A stretch of DNA of 64,000 nucleotides from NCBI GenBank assembly GCA_965197385.1, contig CBDANA010000005.1:186001-250000 (forward strand). Reading direction: 5' to 3'. Within the stretch, counting starts at the first letter, position 1, and each line of letters begins with the position of its first letter. Position numbers and translations under genes: made by a program. Source of the DNA: G963667915 sp965197385 (GTDB lineage Bacteria; Acidobacteriota; Vicinamibacteria; Vicinamibacterales; UBA823). The notes under the pieces were generated by a model, which was given only the letters and a program-made list of their open reading frames with translations, ran no database searches and had not been told where the DNA came from. Positions 1 to 8,775 of this stretch are shown in pieces.

Positions 1-740
1 TGGCGAAGCGGGAAAACGTCGTCGACGCCGCGGCGCTCGAGCATGCCGTTCGCGAGGAGCTGAATCGGACGGCGCCGCGGGTGCTGGGCGTGTTGCGGCC
101 GCTGAGAGTGACGATCGAGAACTACCCAGAGGGCCAGGTCGAGGAGGTCGACGTCATCAACAATCCGGAGGATCCGGCCGCCGGGACACGGCGCGTCCCG
201 TTCTCTGGCGAGCTGTATCTGGAGCGAGACGATTTCCGGGAGGATCCGCCGAAGAAGTTCTTCCGGCTGGCGCCGGGCCGGGAGGTCCGTCTGCGCTGCG
301 CGTACTTCATCACCTGCGTCGGCGTCATCAAGGACGAGCGGGGCGACGTCGTCGAGTTGCAATGCACCTACGATCCGGCGACGCGCGGCGGCTCGGCACC
401 CGACGGGCGGAAGGTCAAGGCGACGCTGCACTGGGTGTCGGCGCCACACGCGGTTGCTGCCGAAGCGCGCCTGTACGATCGGCTCTTCACCGACGAGCAT
501 CCGGGTGAGGCGCGGGATCTGCTGGAGTCGCTCAATTCTGGCTCGCTGGAGGTCGTTGATGGCTGTCGCGTGGAGCCGAGCGTCGTCGGCGCGCCGGTCG
601 GAACGCGCTATCAGTTCGAGCGGCTCGGCTACTTCTGCGTCGATCCGGACTCTGGTGACGACCGCCTGGTCTTCAACCGGATCGTGTCACTGCGGGACGC
701 CTGGGCGAAGATTGCGGGTTCGATGAAGGCCGGCGCCTGA
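1..740 (+). CDS. glnS: Glutaminyl-tRNA synthetase, C-terminal part
   Basis: GlnRS charges tRNA-Gln with glutamine in the cytosol. The open frame runs from the window edge (first full codon at base 3) to TGA at 740, giving 245 visible residues. These match the C-terminal anticodon-binding beta-barrel half of bacterial GlnRS: PRVLGVLRPLRVTIENYPEG is followed by the proximal barrel (FSGELYLERDDF), the RLAPGREVRLR strand, and the distal barrel ending RYQFERLGYFCVDPDS and FNRIVSLRDAW. The catalytic Rossmann domain (HIGH, KMSKS) lies outside the window. An internal GTG at 81 is not a start, because the protein reads continuously through it. Identity is clear from the ordered family motifs; only the 5' end is missing. 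Confidence 0.95.
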   Translation, partial: AKRENVVDAAALEHAVREELNRTAPRVLGVLRPLRVTIENYPEGQVEEVDVINNPEDPAAGTRRVPFSGELYLERDDFREDPPKKFFRLAPGREVRLRCAYFITCVGVIKDERGDVVELQCTYDPATRGGSAPDGRKVKATLHWVSAPHAVAAEARLYDRLFTDEHPGEARDLLESLNSGSLEVVDGCRVEPSVVGAPVGTRYQFERLGYFCVDPDSGDDRLVFNRIVSLRDAWAKIAGSMKAGA

Positions 741-789
741 GATCGGCCCGACGCGCACTGGCCGGCGTGCGCCCGAGAGGATGACTGCG

Positions 790-1239
790 ATGACAGCGAT
801 GACTGGCTTCGTGCTGTTTGCCGCGCTCGTTGGCCTCGTGTTGCCCTTGCAAGCGGGCATCAATTCGCAACTGCGGACCCATATGGGGCACCCGCTCTGG
901 GCGGCGTTGGTGTCGTTCAGTGTCGGGACGCTCGGCCTGGCGGCGGTGCTCGCCATCACCCGCGTGGGCTGGCCGGCGGCCGGATGGGTTGGTCGCGTGC
1001 TCTGGTGGCAGTGGACGGGAGGCCTCCTCGGCGCGATGTTCGTCACGTCGGCCGTGGTGTTGGCCCCTCGGCTCGGCGCAGCGACGCTCGTGGCGGCGGT
1101 CGTTGCGGGCCAGATGGTTGGCTCGCTCGTCATCGATCACTACGGCATCGTTGGCTATCCGCAGCACGCGATGAGTGTCTCGGGTGTCCTCGGTGTCGCG
1201 CTGGTCGTGGCCGGCGTCGCGCTTATCCAGTATCGATGA
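790..1239 (+). CDS. DMT-superfamily (YdcZ/DUF606-like) membrane protein
   Basis: A 149-residue integral membrane protein with about five hydrophobic segments: an N-terminal GFVLFAALVGLVLPLQAGIN helix, then helices around WAALVSFSVG, TGGLLGAMFVTS, AATLVAAVVAGQMVGSLVID and a C-terminal VSGVLGVALVVAGVALI. The PLQAGIN and GQMVGS(L/I)xIDHYG signatures are typical of the single-repeat YdcZ/DUF606 branch of the drug/metabolite transporter superfamily. The substrate cannot be told from sequence. ATGs at 781, 790 and 799 compete; I chose 790 because GAGAGG at 775-780 then sits at normal Shine-Dalgarno spacing. It lies between glnS and the lut genes with no evident shared function. Confidence 0.8.
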   Translation: MTAMTGFVLFAALVGLVLPLQAGINSQLRTHMGHPLWAALVSFSVGTLGLAAVLAITRVGWPAAGWVGRVLWWQWTGGLLGAMFVTSAVVLAPRLGAATLVAAVVAGQMVGSLVIDHYGIVGYPQHAMSVSGVLGVALVVAGVALIQYR

Positions 1240-1306
1240 CGGCCCTCCGCATATCGCGCGTGGGTTGGGATGGGCGAATGTCGCGAGTCCGGTCGCGTTG
1301 ACGCGC

Positions 1307-2047
1307 ATGGCTGCCACTGCCCACACCGTCCAGTTGTTCGCGACCTGCCTCGTCGACACGATTCGTCCGTTGGCGGCGGTGGCCACGCTCCGATTGTTGG
1401 AGCGGCTCGGCGTGACGGTCGAGGTACCGGACGGACAAACCTGCTGCGGGCAGCCGGCGTTCAACTCCGGGTGTCTCGACGACGCACGGGCCATGGCCCG
1501 CTATACCGTCGATCTGCTGGACCGGTCTGCGGCGCCAATCGTCATGCCGTCGGGCTCGTGCGCCGACATGATCGTGCACCGGTATTCCGACCTGCTGGCA
1601 GATGATGTCGTGTACACCCCGAAGGCGCGCCACGTCGCGGACCGGACCTACGAGCTCACGCAGTATCTTGTCGACGTGCTGGGCGTCGAGGATGTCGGCG
1701 CGTGCGGGCAAGGCGCCGTGGCCTACCACCCGTCGTGTCATCTGCTGCGCGGGATCGGGGTCCGTGACGCGCCCGGCCGGCTGCTCGCCTGCGTGAAGGG
1801 CGTGCGGCGCGTGCCGCTTCCGGGTGACGAGGAGTGCTGCGGGTTCGGTGGGACGTTCTCGGTGAAGATGGACCAGCTGTCGGGCGCTATGCTCGAACGC
1901 AAGCTCGATGGCATTATCAGCTCCGGCGCCGACACCGTCGTGGCCTGTGACGCCGGATGCCTGATGCAGATCGAGGGCGGGCTGCGCCGGCGAGGCTCAC
2001 GCATCGCGGTTCGGCACCTGGCCGAAGTGCTGGCGGGGGGTACGTGA
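1307..2047 (+). CDS. lutA: L-lactate utilisation protein LutA (CCG-domain Fe-S protein)
   Basis: LutA is the first subunit of the cytosolic LutABC complex that oxidises L-lactate to pyruvate. The 246-residue protein carries two CCG cysteine-rich domains: CLVD near residue 14 with CCGQPAFNSG at 46-47, and a second set with YHPSCHLLRG, EECCGFGG and a late ACDAGC. These are the ligands expected for the heterodisulfide-reductase-like cluster. Start is ATG 1307; the frame is open further upstream but that stretch lacks family similarity. The stop overlaps the lutB GTG (GTGA), so the two are translationally coupled. Gene order lutA-lutB-lutC makes the assignment firm. Confidence 0.93.
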   Translation: MAATAHTVQLFATCLVDTIRPLAAVATLRLLERLGVTVEVPDGQTCCGQPAFNSGCLDDARAMARYTVDLLDRSAAPIVMPSGSCADMIVHRYSDLLADDVVYTPKARHVADRTYELTQYLVDVLGVEDVGACGQGAVAYHPSCHLLRGIGVRDAPGRLLACVKGVRRVPLPGDEECCGFGGTFSVKMDQLSGAMLERKLDGIISSGADTVVACDAGCLMQIEGGLRRRGSRIAVRHLAEVLAGGT

Positions 2048-3480
2048 GCGCGCCGGCGGCGGCGTTCTCACGGCGGATTGCCGAGGCCCTGCAGGACCGG
2101 CAGCTGCGTCTCGCACTCGACCGGACGACCAGCCGCTTCACGGCGTTGCGTGCGGCCGGTCTGGCCTCGCTGCCAGACGCTGATGCGGTGCGGGACCGCG
2201 CGCGGGCGATCCGTCTGGAGACACTCGATCACCTCGACCAGCATCTCGAGCGATTCGAGGCAGCGGTCACCGATGCCGGGGGGCAGGTGCACTGGGCGGC
2301 AGACGCGCGCGAGGCCAATGCCATCGTGCTCCAGATCGCCCGATTGCGCGGGGTGTTCCACGTCGTCAAATCGAAGTCGATGGTCAGCGAGGAGATGGGT
2401 CTCAACCCCACGCTGATCGACGCCGGCGTGGACGTCGTTGAGTCAGATCTCGGCGAGTACATCATTCAACTCGCGGGCGAAACTCCCTCACACATCATCG
2501 CGCCCGCCGTTCACAAGACGCGAGAGCAGATCGGCCAGTTGCTGGCTGACAAGCTGGGCGTTCCGATGACCGACGATCCGGCGCGTATGACGGCGATCGC
2601 GCGATCGACGCTACGACAGGTCTTCTTGCGTGCCGACATGGGGCTGACCGGCGTCAATTTCGGGGTCGCCTCGACCGGCACGCTCGCGATCGTGACGAAC
2701 GAGGGCAATGCCTCGCTTGGGGTCAGCGCGCCGCGCGTGCACGTGGCGCTGATGGGGATCGAGCGGGTGGTGCCGACGCTCGACGACCTGGCGGTGATGC
2801 TGCAGGTGCTGGCCCGGTCGGCCACGGGCCAGAAATTGACCGTGTACACCGATTTGATCACCGGACCGCGGCGGACCGAGCCAGGCGACCCGGACGGCCC
2901 GGACGAGCTGCACGTCGTGCTGCTCGACAACGGCCGCAGCCGGCTCGTGGGGAGCGAGTTCGGTGAGGCGCTGGCGTGTATCCGCTGCGGCGCCTGTCTG
3001 AACGCGTGCCCGGTGTACCAGCAGATCGGTGGGCACGCCTACGGCAGCGTGTATTCGGGACCGATCGGCGCCGTCATCACACCGAGCCTCGACCGCGATG
3101 GGCCGTGGCACGTATTGCCGGACGCGAGCTCATTGTGCGGTGCGTGCCGGGAGGTCTGCCCGGTGCGGATCGACCTTCCGCGCATGCTCCTGGCGCTCCG
3201 GGCCGACGCCGTGCGTGCGGGTAAGACGGGGCGCTGGGGTCGCCTAGCCTTCCGCCTCTATCGCGTCGTCGCGACCCACCCGTGGCTGTTTCGCCGCGCG
3301 GTGTCGGTGGCCCGCTGGGCCACGGAGATCTTCGCCGGCGCCGGGTGGGTCCGACGGTTGCCGCCGCCGCTGTCGGGGTGGACCAGGTTCCGGGATTTTC
3401 CGGTCGTCGCCAGCCGGACGTTCACCGAGCGGATGCGCGAGCGGCCGCGGAGGCCGTGGAGGCCGTGGAGGCAACAATGA
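2044..3480 (+). CDS. lutB: L-lactate utilisation iron-sulfur protein LutB
   Basis: LutB is the ferredoxin-like subunit of LutABC. The 478-residue protein has an N-terminal LUD domain (ETLDHLDQHLERFE, then the VKSKSMVSEEMGLN and DLGEYIIQL motifs) followed by two 4Fe-4S motifs, CIRCGACLNACPV near residue 312 and CGACREVCPV near 365, and an amphipathic C-terminus. GTG 2044 is chosen because it gives the coupled GTGA overlap with lutA and removes an unrelated upstream extension. The stop overlaps the lutC ATG (ATGA), so all three genes are tightly coupled. No regulator of the GlcR/LutR type is adjacent. Confidence 0.94.
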   Translation: MSAPAAAFSRRIAEALQDRQLRLALDRTTSRFTALRAAGLASLPDADAVRDRARAIRLETLDHLDQHLERFEAAVTDAGGQVHWAADAREANAIVLQIARLRGVFHVVKSKSMVSEEMGLNPTLIDAGVDVVESDLGEYIIQLAGETPSHIIAPAVHKTREQIGQLLADKLGVPMTDDPARMTAIARSTLRQVFLRADMGLTGVNFGVASTGTLAIVTNEGNASLGVSAPRVHVALMGIERVVPTLDDLAVMLQVLARSATGQKLTVYTDLITGPRRTEPGDPDGPDELHVVLLDNGRSRLVGSEFGEALACIRCGACLNACPVYQQIGGHAYGSVYSGPIGAVITPSLDRDGPWHVLPDASSLCGACREVCPVRIDLPRMLLALRADAVRAGKTGRWGRLAFRLYRVVATHPWLFRRAVSVARWATEIFAGAGWVRRLPPPLSGWTRFRDFPVVASRTFTERMRERPRRPWRPWRQQ

Positions 3481-4163
3481 GCGACAGCCGGACTGAGATT
3501 CTCGGACAGATCCGCGCGGGGCTCGCCGGCGGCGTGCCCCTTGCCGCCGCGGCTGCGCCCTCACTCCCGCCGCCGGTTGTTGTTGACCGGGCTGACCTCG
3601 CCGACCGGTTCGCGAACGAGGCGAAGCAGGCCGGGGCGGTCGTGCATCGCGCCGGCGACCTCGACGCCGCGGTCGAGGCTGTACTCGGCGTGCTGGCTAC
3701 CGCCCGTGTGTCACGGTTGGCCGCGTGGGATGGAGCCGACCTGCCCGTTCCGCAGCTCTTGGATGCGGTCGGTGATCGGGGCATCCAGGTGATCGAGCCA
3801 ACCGTGCCGTCGGATAGGGGCGATCTCGATCGGGATTGGAGCGCCCTGGTGGAGGCGGACGCCGGACTCACGGGCGCGGCCGGTGGCCTCGCCGACACCG
3901 GAACGGTCGTCTTGCGAAGCGGGCCGGGTCGGGCACGGTTGGTGTGGCTGTTGCCGCCGCTGCACATCGTGGTGTTGCCGTCGCCGTTCCTGTACCCCAC
4001 GCTTTCGGCGTTCGTGGTGGCACGGGGCGACCTGGTCGGCCGCTGCAGTCATGTCGCGCTGGTGACCGGTCCGAGCCGGACGGCCGACATCGAACAGATG
4101 CTGACGATCGGCATCCACGGGCCCAAGCAGGTGCACATCGTGCTCGTCGACGACGCTGTGTGA
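3477..4163 (+). CDS. lutC: L-lactate utilisation protein LutC (LUD domain)
   Basis: LutC is the third subunit of the lactate-oxidising complex. The 228-residue protein has one LUD domain, recognisable by the ADAGLTGAAGGLADTGTVVL strand-turn and the HIVVLPSPFLYPTLSAF motif, preceded by an Ala/Pro-rich linker after the N-terminal ILGQIRAGL helix. ATG 3477 overlaps the lutB stop by ATGA. It is the last gene of the operon: 45 bp downstream, before the oxidoreductase gene, contain inverted repeats that could end or insulate transcription. Cofactor and direct catalytic role remain those inferred for the family. Confidence 0.93.
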   Translation: MSDSRTEILGQIRAGLAGGVPLAAAAAPSLPPPVVVDRADLADRFANEAKQAGAVVHRAGDLDAAVEAVLGVLATARVSRLAAWDGADLPVPQLLDAVGDRGIQVIEPTVPSDRGDLDRDWSALVEADAGLTGAAGGLADTGTVVLRSGPGRARLVWLLPPLHIVVLPSPFLYPTLSAFVVARGDLVGRCSHVALVTGPSRTADIEQMLTIGIHGPKQVHIVLVDDAV

Positions 4164-4200
4164 CGGCCGGTTGATGAGAAACGGCCGGTCTAACGTTAGA
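4164..4200. repeat. Inverted repeats between lutC and the next gene
   Basis: CGGCCG at 4164-4169 can pair with the same hexamer at 4182-4187, and a perfect 12-bp palindrome TCTAACGTTAGA follows at 4189-4200, nine bases before the next start codon. There is no U-run, so a classic intrinsic terminator is not supported. An operator or an RNA structure are both possible. Confidence 0.35.
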
Positions 4201-4208
4201 GAAACAGG

Positions 4209-5321
4209 GTGCCTTCGAAGAACGGCACGTTCGGCGTCGGACTGGTTGGCACCGGATGGGTCGCCGCCTCGCACGTGCGCGCGTTTCAGGCGAACCCGCA
4301 GACGCGCCTCCTCGCGATGTGCGGACGGCACGAGGCGCGCGCCCGCGCGACGCTGACCCGCTTCGGCGCCGACGTGGCCGGCGTGGCGTTCACCCGCAGG
4401 TTTCAGGACCTCCTCGACCGTCCGGACATCGACATCGTGGCCATCGCCACCCCGAATCATCTCCACGCCGAGCAGGCTGTGGCGGCGGCCAACGCTGGAA
4501 AGCACATTCTCCTCGAGAAGCCGACCGGCCTCGACCTCCGCGAGCTGGCCCGGATCCGGCGGGCGGTCCGGCGCGCCCAGGTGCGGACGATCGTGTCGTT
4601 CGTCCTTCATTACAACCCGTTCGTCCGGTTTGCCCACTGGATGCGTGCCTCCGGGCAGCTCGGCGTGATCCGCTACGCGCGCTTTCAATACCTGTCCAGG
4701 ATTCTGGAGGGCTATTCGGGGTGGTCGTGGGTGAGGCGGAACGACAGCGGGCGCAGCCACCTGCTGGCCGCCGGTTGCCACGCGGTCGACGCGCTGCGAT
4801 GGTGCTCCGGGCTCGAGCCGACCGAGGTCTCGGCGTACCACACAAAATTTTCAAGAGGCTATCAGTGGCCGACGTCGATCGCTGTGAACCTGAAGCTCGG
4901 CCGCAAGGCGCTGGGGCAGGTCGTCAGCTCGACCGACTTCATGATGCCGTACACGTTCGGAGTCGAGTTGATGGGCAATCGCGCCAGCCTGGTGGATGGG
5001 CTCATCCTATGGAAGGACGAGTTGGTGGACCTCGAGGCGCTGCGGCGGGCGAACCCGTTCGACGACGTAACGCTCCAGGCGGCGCAGGCGCTCGATGGCA
5101 GCCCGGCCATTCGTGTCGAGTGCGACATGCCGGCGTCGGCCGACGCGCGGTGGCACCCGTTTCAGGGGGAAGTGGACGAGCTCGTGGACTGCGTGCGTGA
5201 AGGGCGCGAGTCGCACCTGAGTGTCATCGATGCCCAGAAGACGATGGAGGTCTGCCTGGCGGCCGATCGCTCGGCCGCGCGGGGCGGACGGCCGGTCAGA
5301 CTGCCGCTGACCCGGTCCTAA
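4209..5321 (+). CDS. Gfo/Idh/MocA-family NAD(P)-dependent oxidoreductase
   Basis: A 370-residue sugar/inositol-type dehydrogenase. Residues 9-20 form the Rossmann dinucleotide loop (GVGLVGTGWVAASH), followed by the ATPNHLHAEQA segment and the catalytic EKPTG motif at about residues 103-107, whose Lys is the family's conserved active-site base. The C-terminal alpha/beta domain carries RSHLLAAGCHAVDALRW and the substrate-side HPFQGEVDELVDC. GTG 4209 follows a purine-rich GAAACAGG. It ends in TAA three bases before a palindromic element. The substrate cannot be named; the neighbouring rhamnulokinase hints at carbohydrate use, but an element separates the two genes. Confidence 0.85.
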   Translation: MPSKNGTFGVGLVGTGWVAASHVRAFQANPQTRLLAMCGRHEARARATLTRFGADVAGVAFTRRFQDLLDRPDIDIVAIATPNHLHAEQAVAAANAGKHILLEKPTGLDLRELARIRRAVRRAQVRTIVSFVLHYNPFVRFAHWMRASGQLGVIRYARFQYLSRILEGYSGWSWVRRNDSGRSHLLAAGCHAVDALRWCSGLEPTEVSAYHTKFSRGYQWPTSIAVNLKLGRKALGQVVSSTDFMMPYTFGVELMGNRASLVDGLILWKDELVDLEALRRANPFDDVTLQAAQALDGSPAIRVECDMPASADARWHPFQGEVDELVDCVREGRESHLSVIDAQKTMEVCLAADRSAARGGRPVRLPLTRS

Positions 5322-5325
5322 TCTA

Positions 5326-5515
5326 ACAGCCCGTGGTGAAAGTCCAGCGTGGCACCGAGACCCCTCTAAAGTTAAGCCGAAGCCGCGGTCGGCCCGACTA
5401 AGGCGCGAGGAGGGAGCATACCGGGAGTATTTGACCCATCGTGGACAACGCCCAGCGCTGCCCATGGCGGGATACATCGGCGGTCGAATGCAGCGGGACT
5501 TTCACCACGGGCTGC
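5326..5515. mobile_element. Palindromic MITE-like element, copy 1 (190 bp)
   Basis: Flanked by TA on both sides (5324-5325 and 5516-5517, wider context CTAA/CTAA). The terminal inverted repeats are CAGCCCGTGGTGAAAGTCC and its near-exact reverse complement. The core contains CATACCGGGAGTAT and the segment GTGGACAACGCCCAGCGC, both shared with the copies at 33453, 39540 and 49699. No plausible gene lies inside. This is the reference copy of the family; orientation as read here is called forward. Confidence 0.85.
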
Positions 5516-5534
5516 TAAGCGAGCCGGTTGATTC

Positions 5535-7022
5535 GTGTCCGGAAGAAGCCACGTCGCCGTCGATCTGGGCGCGGGCAGCGGTCGCGTGACCGTCGGCCGC
5601 GTCACCGACGATCGCGTCACGCTCGACGTGGCGCATCGCTTTCCGAACGCACCTCTATTCGCTGCCGGCCACGAGCGGTGGCCGGTCGGCAGGCTACTTC
5701 AGGAGGTGCGGACCGGGCTGGCGCAGGCCGCCCAGGCCGGGGGCGAGCTGGTGAGCGTCGGCGTGGACACCTGGGGCGTCGATTTCGGCTTGACCGACGC
5801 GGCCGGGCGCGTGCTGGAAGACCCGGTGTCCTACCGCGATCGACGCACCGAGGGCGTCGTCGATCGCGTCCTCGACGTCATCCCGCGCGCCGAGCTGTTC
5901 CGGGTCACCGGCCTGCAAATCCTTCCGCTGAACACGCTGTTCCAGCTCGTGGCCCAGCGCGCGTCGGGGGAGTGGCCGGCAGGTGCCGCGCGGTTGCTCA
6001 TGATGCCCGACCTCGTCCATCACGATCTGTGCGGCAGCCTGGTCGGCGAGCTGACGATGGCGAGCACGACGCAGCTGGCGTCGGCGACGACGCGGCGATG
6101 GGCGCCGGAGCTGTTCGACCGGCTGGACCTGCCGATCGATCTGATGCCCGAGCTCGTCCAGCCCGGCACGCGCCTCGGGCGGATCCGCCGTGACCTGCGC
6201 GAGACGGCGGGGCTTCCCCAGATGGAGGTCGTGGCGCCCGCCACACACGACACGGCGAGCGCCGTTATCGGCGCGCCGCTCGAGCCAGGCTGGGCCTATC
6301 TGAGCTCTGGCACCTGGTCGCTGCTCGGTGTGGAGACCGAGGCGCCGGTGCTCACCGACGCCGTGCAGGCGCAGAACCTGACCAACGAGGGAGGTGTCGA
6401 GGGCACGAACCGGCTGCTCAAGAACATCGCCGGCCTGTGGCTTCTGGAATCCTGCCGAAAGGCGTGGGCGGCGCAGGGTTACTCCCTGGGCCTCGACGCT
6501 CTGGAGGCGGCGCTGATCACGGCGCCGGCGCGGCGGGCCTTCGTGCTGCCGGACCACCCTCGCTTCTTCAATCCACCGGACATGCCAGGTGCGATCGCAG
6601 CCTTCCTGCGTGAATCTAGGCAGCCGGTACCGGACGAGCCGGCTGGGTTCGCGCGCGTCATTCTCGAATCGCTGGCGCTGCGCTACGCGTCCGTGCTCGA
6701 GCAGATCGAGCACGCGGCGGCGCGCCCGGTTCGCGGCGTGCGGATCATCGGGGGCGGCGCGCAGAATCGATTTCTCAATCAGGCCACTGCGGATGCGACC
6801 GGCCGAGAGGTACGCACCGGGCCGGTCGAGGCAACCGCGCTCGGCAACGTGATCGTGCAGGCGATCGCCGACGGGCAGTTCGCGAACGTCAGCGAGGCGC
6901 GAGCGCTGGTGGCGCGTGAGGCGACCGACGGGGTCTACACACCCGGCAAGTCGGAGGCGTGGGCCGAGGCCCGCGGGCGGTTCGAGCGCCTGGCGCGCGA
7001 GTGGGGCGCGGACGCCGGCTGA
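5535..7022 (+). CDS. rhaB: Rhamnulokinase (FGGY family)
   Basis: Phosphorylates L-rhamnulose at C1 in rhamnose breakdown. The 495-residue protein has the FGGY-kinase order: the ATP-site strand VAVDLGAGSGRV at residues 7-18, the substrate-side GVDTWGVDFGL, the catalytic-Asp motif ATHDTASAV near residue 238, SSGTWSLLGVE, the rhamnulokinase-typical NLTNEGGVEGTNRLLKNIAGLW, and a C-terminal GVRIIGGGAQNRFLNQ adenosine motif. Length fits the family. GTG 5535 begins 20 bp after element copy 1, so the element probably contributes the 5' leader. No rhaA or rhaD is adjacent in this window. Confidence 0.92.
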   Translation: MSGRSHVAVDLGAGSGRVTVGRVTDDRVTLDVAHRFPNAPLFAAGHERWPVGRLLQEVRTGLAQAAQAGGELVSVGVDTWGVDFGLTDAAGRVLEDPVSYRDRRTEGVVDRVLDVIPRAELFRVTGLQILPLNTLFQLVAQRASGEWPAGAARLLMMPDLVHHDLCGSLVGELTMASTTQLASATTRRWAPELFDRLDLPIDLMPELVQPGTRLGRIRRDLRETAGLPQMEVVAPATHDTASAVIGAPLEPGWAYLSSGTWSLLGVETEAPVLTDAVQAQNLTNEGGVEGTNRLLKNIAGLWLLESCRKAWAAQGYSLGLDALEAALITAPARRAFVLPDHPRFFNPPDMPGAIAAFLRESRQPVPDEPAGFARVILESLALRYASVLEQIEHAAARPVRGVRIIGGGAQNRFLNQATADATGREVRTGPVEATALGNVIVQAIADGQFANVSEARALVAREATDGVYTPGKSEAWAEARGRFERLAREWGADAG

Positions 7023-7074
7023 TTCGCCGAAAACGCGGACGCCAGCCGGTAAATACTCGGCCAGCTGGGCTTAG

Positions 7075-8565
7075 TCAGGGCTGCGCGTCGTCGCTCCCGC
7101 CGACCGTGTCGAGCGACCAGTTCTGACGGATCAGCGTCAGGTGGGCCTTCTGGCTGAACAGCGATTCGGTCACCGGGTGGCGCCCGATGCCGTCCTGCCA
7201 CGTGGCCAGCGCCGCAGCTTCGTCACCCGCCCGGAAGTGCAGCCATCCCCTGAGGAAGTAAGCTTCACCGGCGTCCGCGTGCTCGGGATACGTCGCCAGG
7301 AACGCGTCGAGCTGGTCGCGGGCCCGCGCGGCATCACCGCGCCCGTAGGCCACCCGCACGCGCTCGATATCGGTCGCCGGCCCGGCCGGCGCCGAGGCCA
7401 GCGCCGCGTCGGCCTCCGCCCACCGGGCCTGCAATCGATAGGCGCGCGCGCTCGCCACCGCGCTCCCCGCTGGCAGGTCGTTGATCGCGTCGAGGATATC
7501 GAGGGCGCGGTCGGCGGCCCCCTCGTCCAACCACAGTTCGACCTGGCGTAGACGTGACTCGATGTCGCGTGCCGCCTCGAGCCGGGCCAGTTCCGGCCAC
7601 GTGTGATCCAGGCCGGGATGCCGTCCGAGGAACTTCAGCAATTCCTGCTTCATGAACGGCGGGTCGAGCACATACGTGGTTCGCGCCGCGTCCGGCCCAC
7701 GGTGACCGTCGGACCAGCCGAAAGTGATGCTGTCGACCGGGTGGCCGTCGCCGAGCTCCGGCGTTTCGAGGATGAAGTAGGCATCCTCATGGCCGGCCGG
7801 CATGCCGTACCGGACGCCCGAGCCGTCGAGGTTGTCGAGGTGTACGGGGATGAAGTAGCGATTGATCAGCGTGGCGACGACCGGATCGGAGAACGGACCC
7901 GTTCTCATGAAGAGTCCACCCTCTCAGGTGCCCGCCGTCGGAAAAATCACGAGCGGTTTCCGTGACCGCGTCGCTTCCCGGCGGGCGGTCGCCTCGTCGG
8001 CCCGCCACTCGACGCCGCCGGTCGCCCAGTACAGGTCCGGCGCGCCGAGGCCGTCGTAGCGGTCGGTGAGGACGATGTCCTCGAATGCGTCGGTCCCGCC
8101 CAGTTTGCCGATGGTGGCGCCGCCCATGGTCTCGAGCCGAAACCGTAGGCGGCCCTTCGCCCGGTAGTCGACAACTGACCAGTCGACGACGAACGGGCGG
8201 CGCGCCAGCGCCTGGCCCAAGGGCTCCTCCGCGCAGAAGAAGCAGACGCCGGCGTTCAACTGAATGATCGTGTGCGTGCTGATGCGGATCCCGTCGCGGG
8301 CGATCTGGGTGTCTGGGGCATGTTGGGCGAGCGCGCCGGAGAGGTCGCGAATGCTGACCTCGGCACCTGACACGACCTCGATGCTCAGTGCATCGTTGTC
8401 GCCGTCGAGGGCGACCGAGGCGATGCCAGGCAGCCGCTCGATGGCTGTGAGCACCTCGGCGTCCGGTGCGGCGCCGGTGAGCGGCACCAGCGTGACCGGC
8501 GTAACCGGACTCGACGCCGTGGACACGGACGCCGCCACCACGACCGAAAGAAGCCAGCTTGTCAT
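7075..8565 (-). CDS. Candidate selenoprotein: thioredoxin-fold/TPR protein with in-frame UGA
   Basis: Read from ATG 8565, the frame is open to TAG 7075 except for one TGA at 7926-7924. Read through, it gives 496 residues: a signal-like N-terminus; two small ferredoxin-fold-like segments, the second with CFFC at 108-111; a thioredoxin domain from about 182; then helical TPR-like repeats to the end. The UGA (residue 214) sits between KPLVIFPTAGT and EGGLFMRTGPFSDP, just where Trp-Cys of the CxxC lies in DUF255/thioredoxin_7 proteins. The fold's first strand is therefore before the stop and its first helix after it, which argues against two separate proteins. A hairpin with a GGUC loop follows. 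Alternatives: re-initiation at ATG 7908 (GAGGGTGG lies upstream), or a nonsense mutation. Confidence 0.6.
7889..7906 (-). promoter_or_regulatory. Possible bacterial SECIS hairpin
   Basis: On the minus strand GAGAACG (7906-7900) pairs perfectly with CGTTCTC (7895-7889) around a GGTC loop. The stem begins 17 nt, and the loop 24 nt, downstream of the in-frame UGA. Known bacterial SECIS elements need a small apical loop with a G in its first two positions at about this distance, and the E. coli fdhF loop also contains GGUC. The lower stem was not evaluated by folding. Confidence 0.5.
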
Positions 8566-8607
8566 GATGCCAGCATGCTAGTGCCCTGCCCAGGGCCTGT
8601 CAACGCG

Positions 8608-8775
8608 TCAACGCGCGACGCCGAGCCCGTTGGCCACGCGATTGATGTAGTTGAACCAGGCGGCGATGAGCGTGATCTGCACGATCGCCGTGTCGTCGAA
8701 TCCGACGGCGCGCAGTGCCTCGAGGTCCTCCGGTTGGGCCGCCATGGCATCCCGCGTCAGTGTCTTGCCCTGGGC
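8608..8775 (-). pseudogene. 3' remnant of a CMD/AhpD-like (peroxidase-related) gene
   Basis: The minus-strand frame ending in TGA at 8610-8608 reads LTRDAMAAQPEDLEALRAVG then ITLIAAWFNYINRVANGLGV. This is the C-terminal helical part of carboxymuconolactone-decarboxylase/alkylhydroperoxidase-like proteins (the usual pattern is LTRDPAAM...DLEALRAAGF...NRVADGLGV). About 50 residues survive. Upstream, at about 8775, the coding sequence changes abruptly into half of a palindromic element, so the 5' part of the gene, including the CxxC active site, is gone. No start codon remains in place. Confidence 0.75.
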
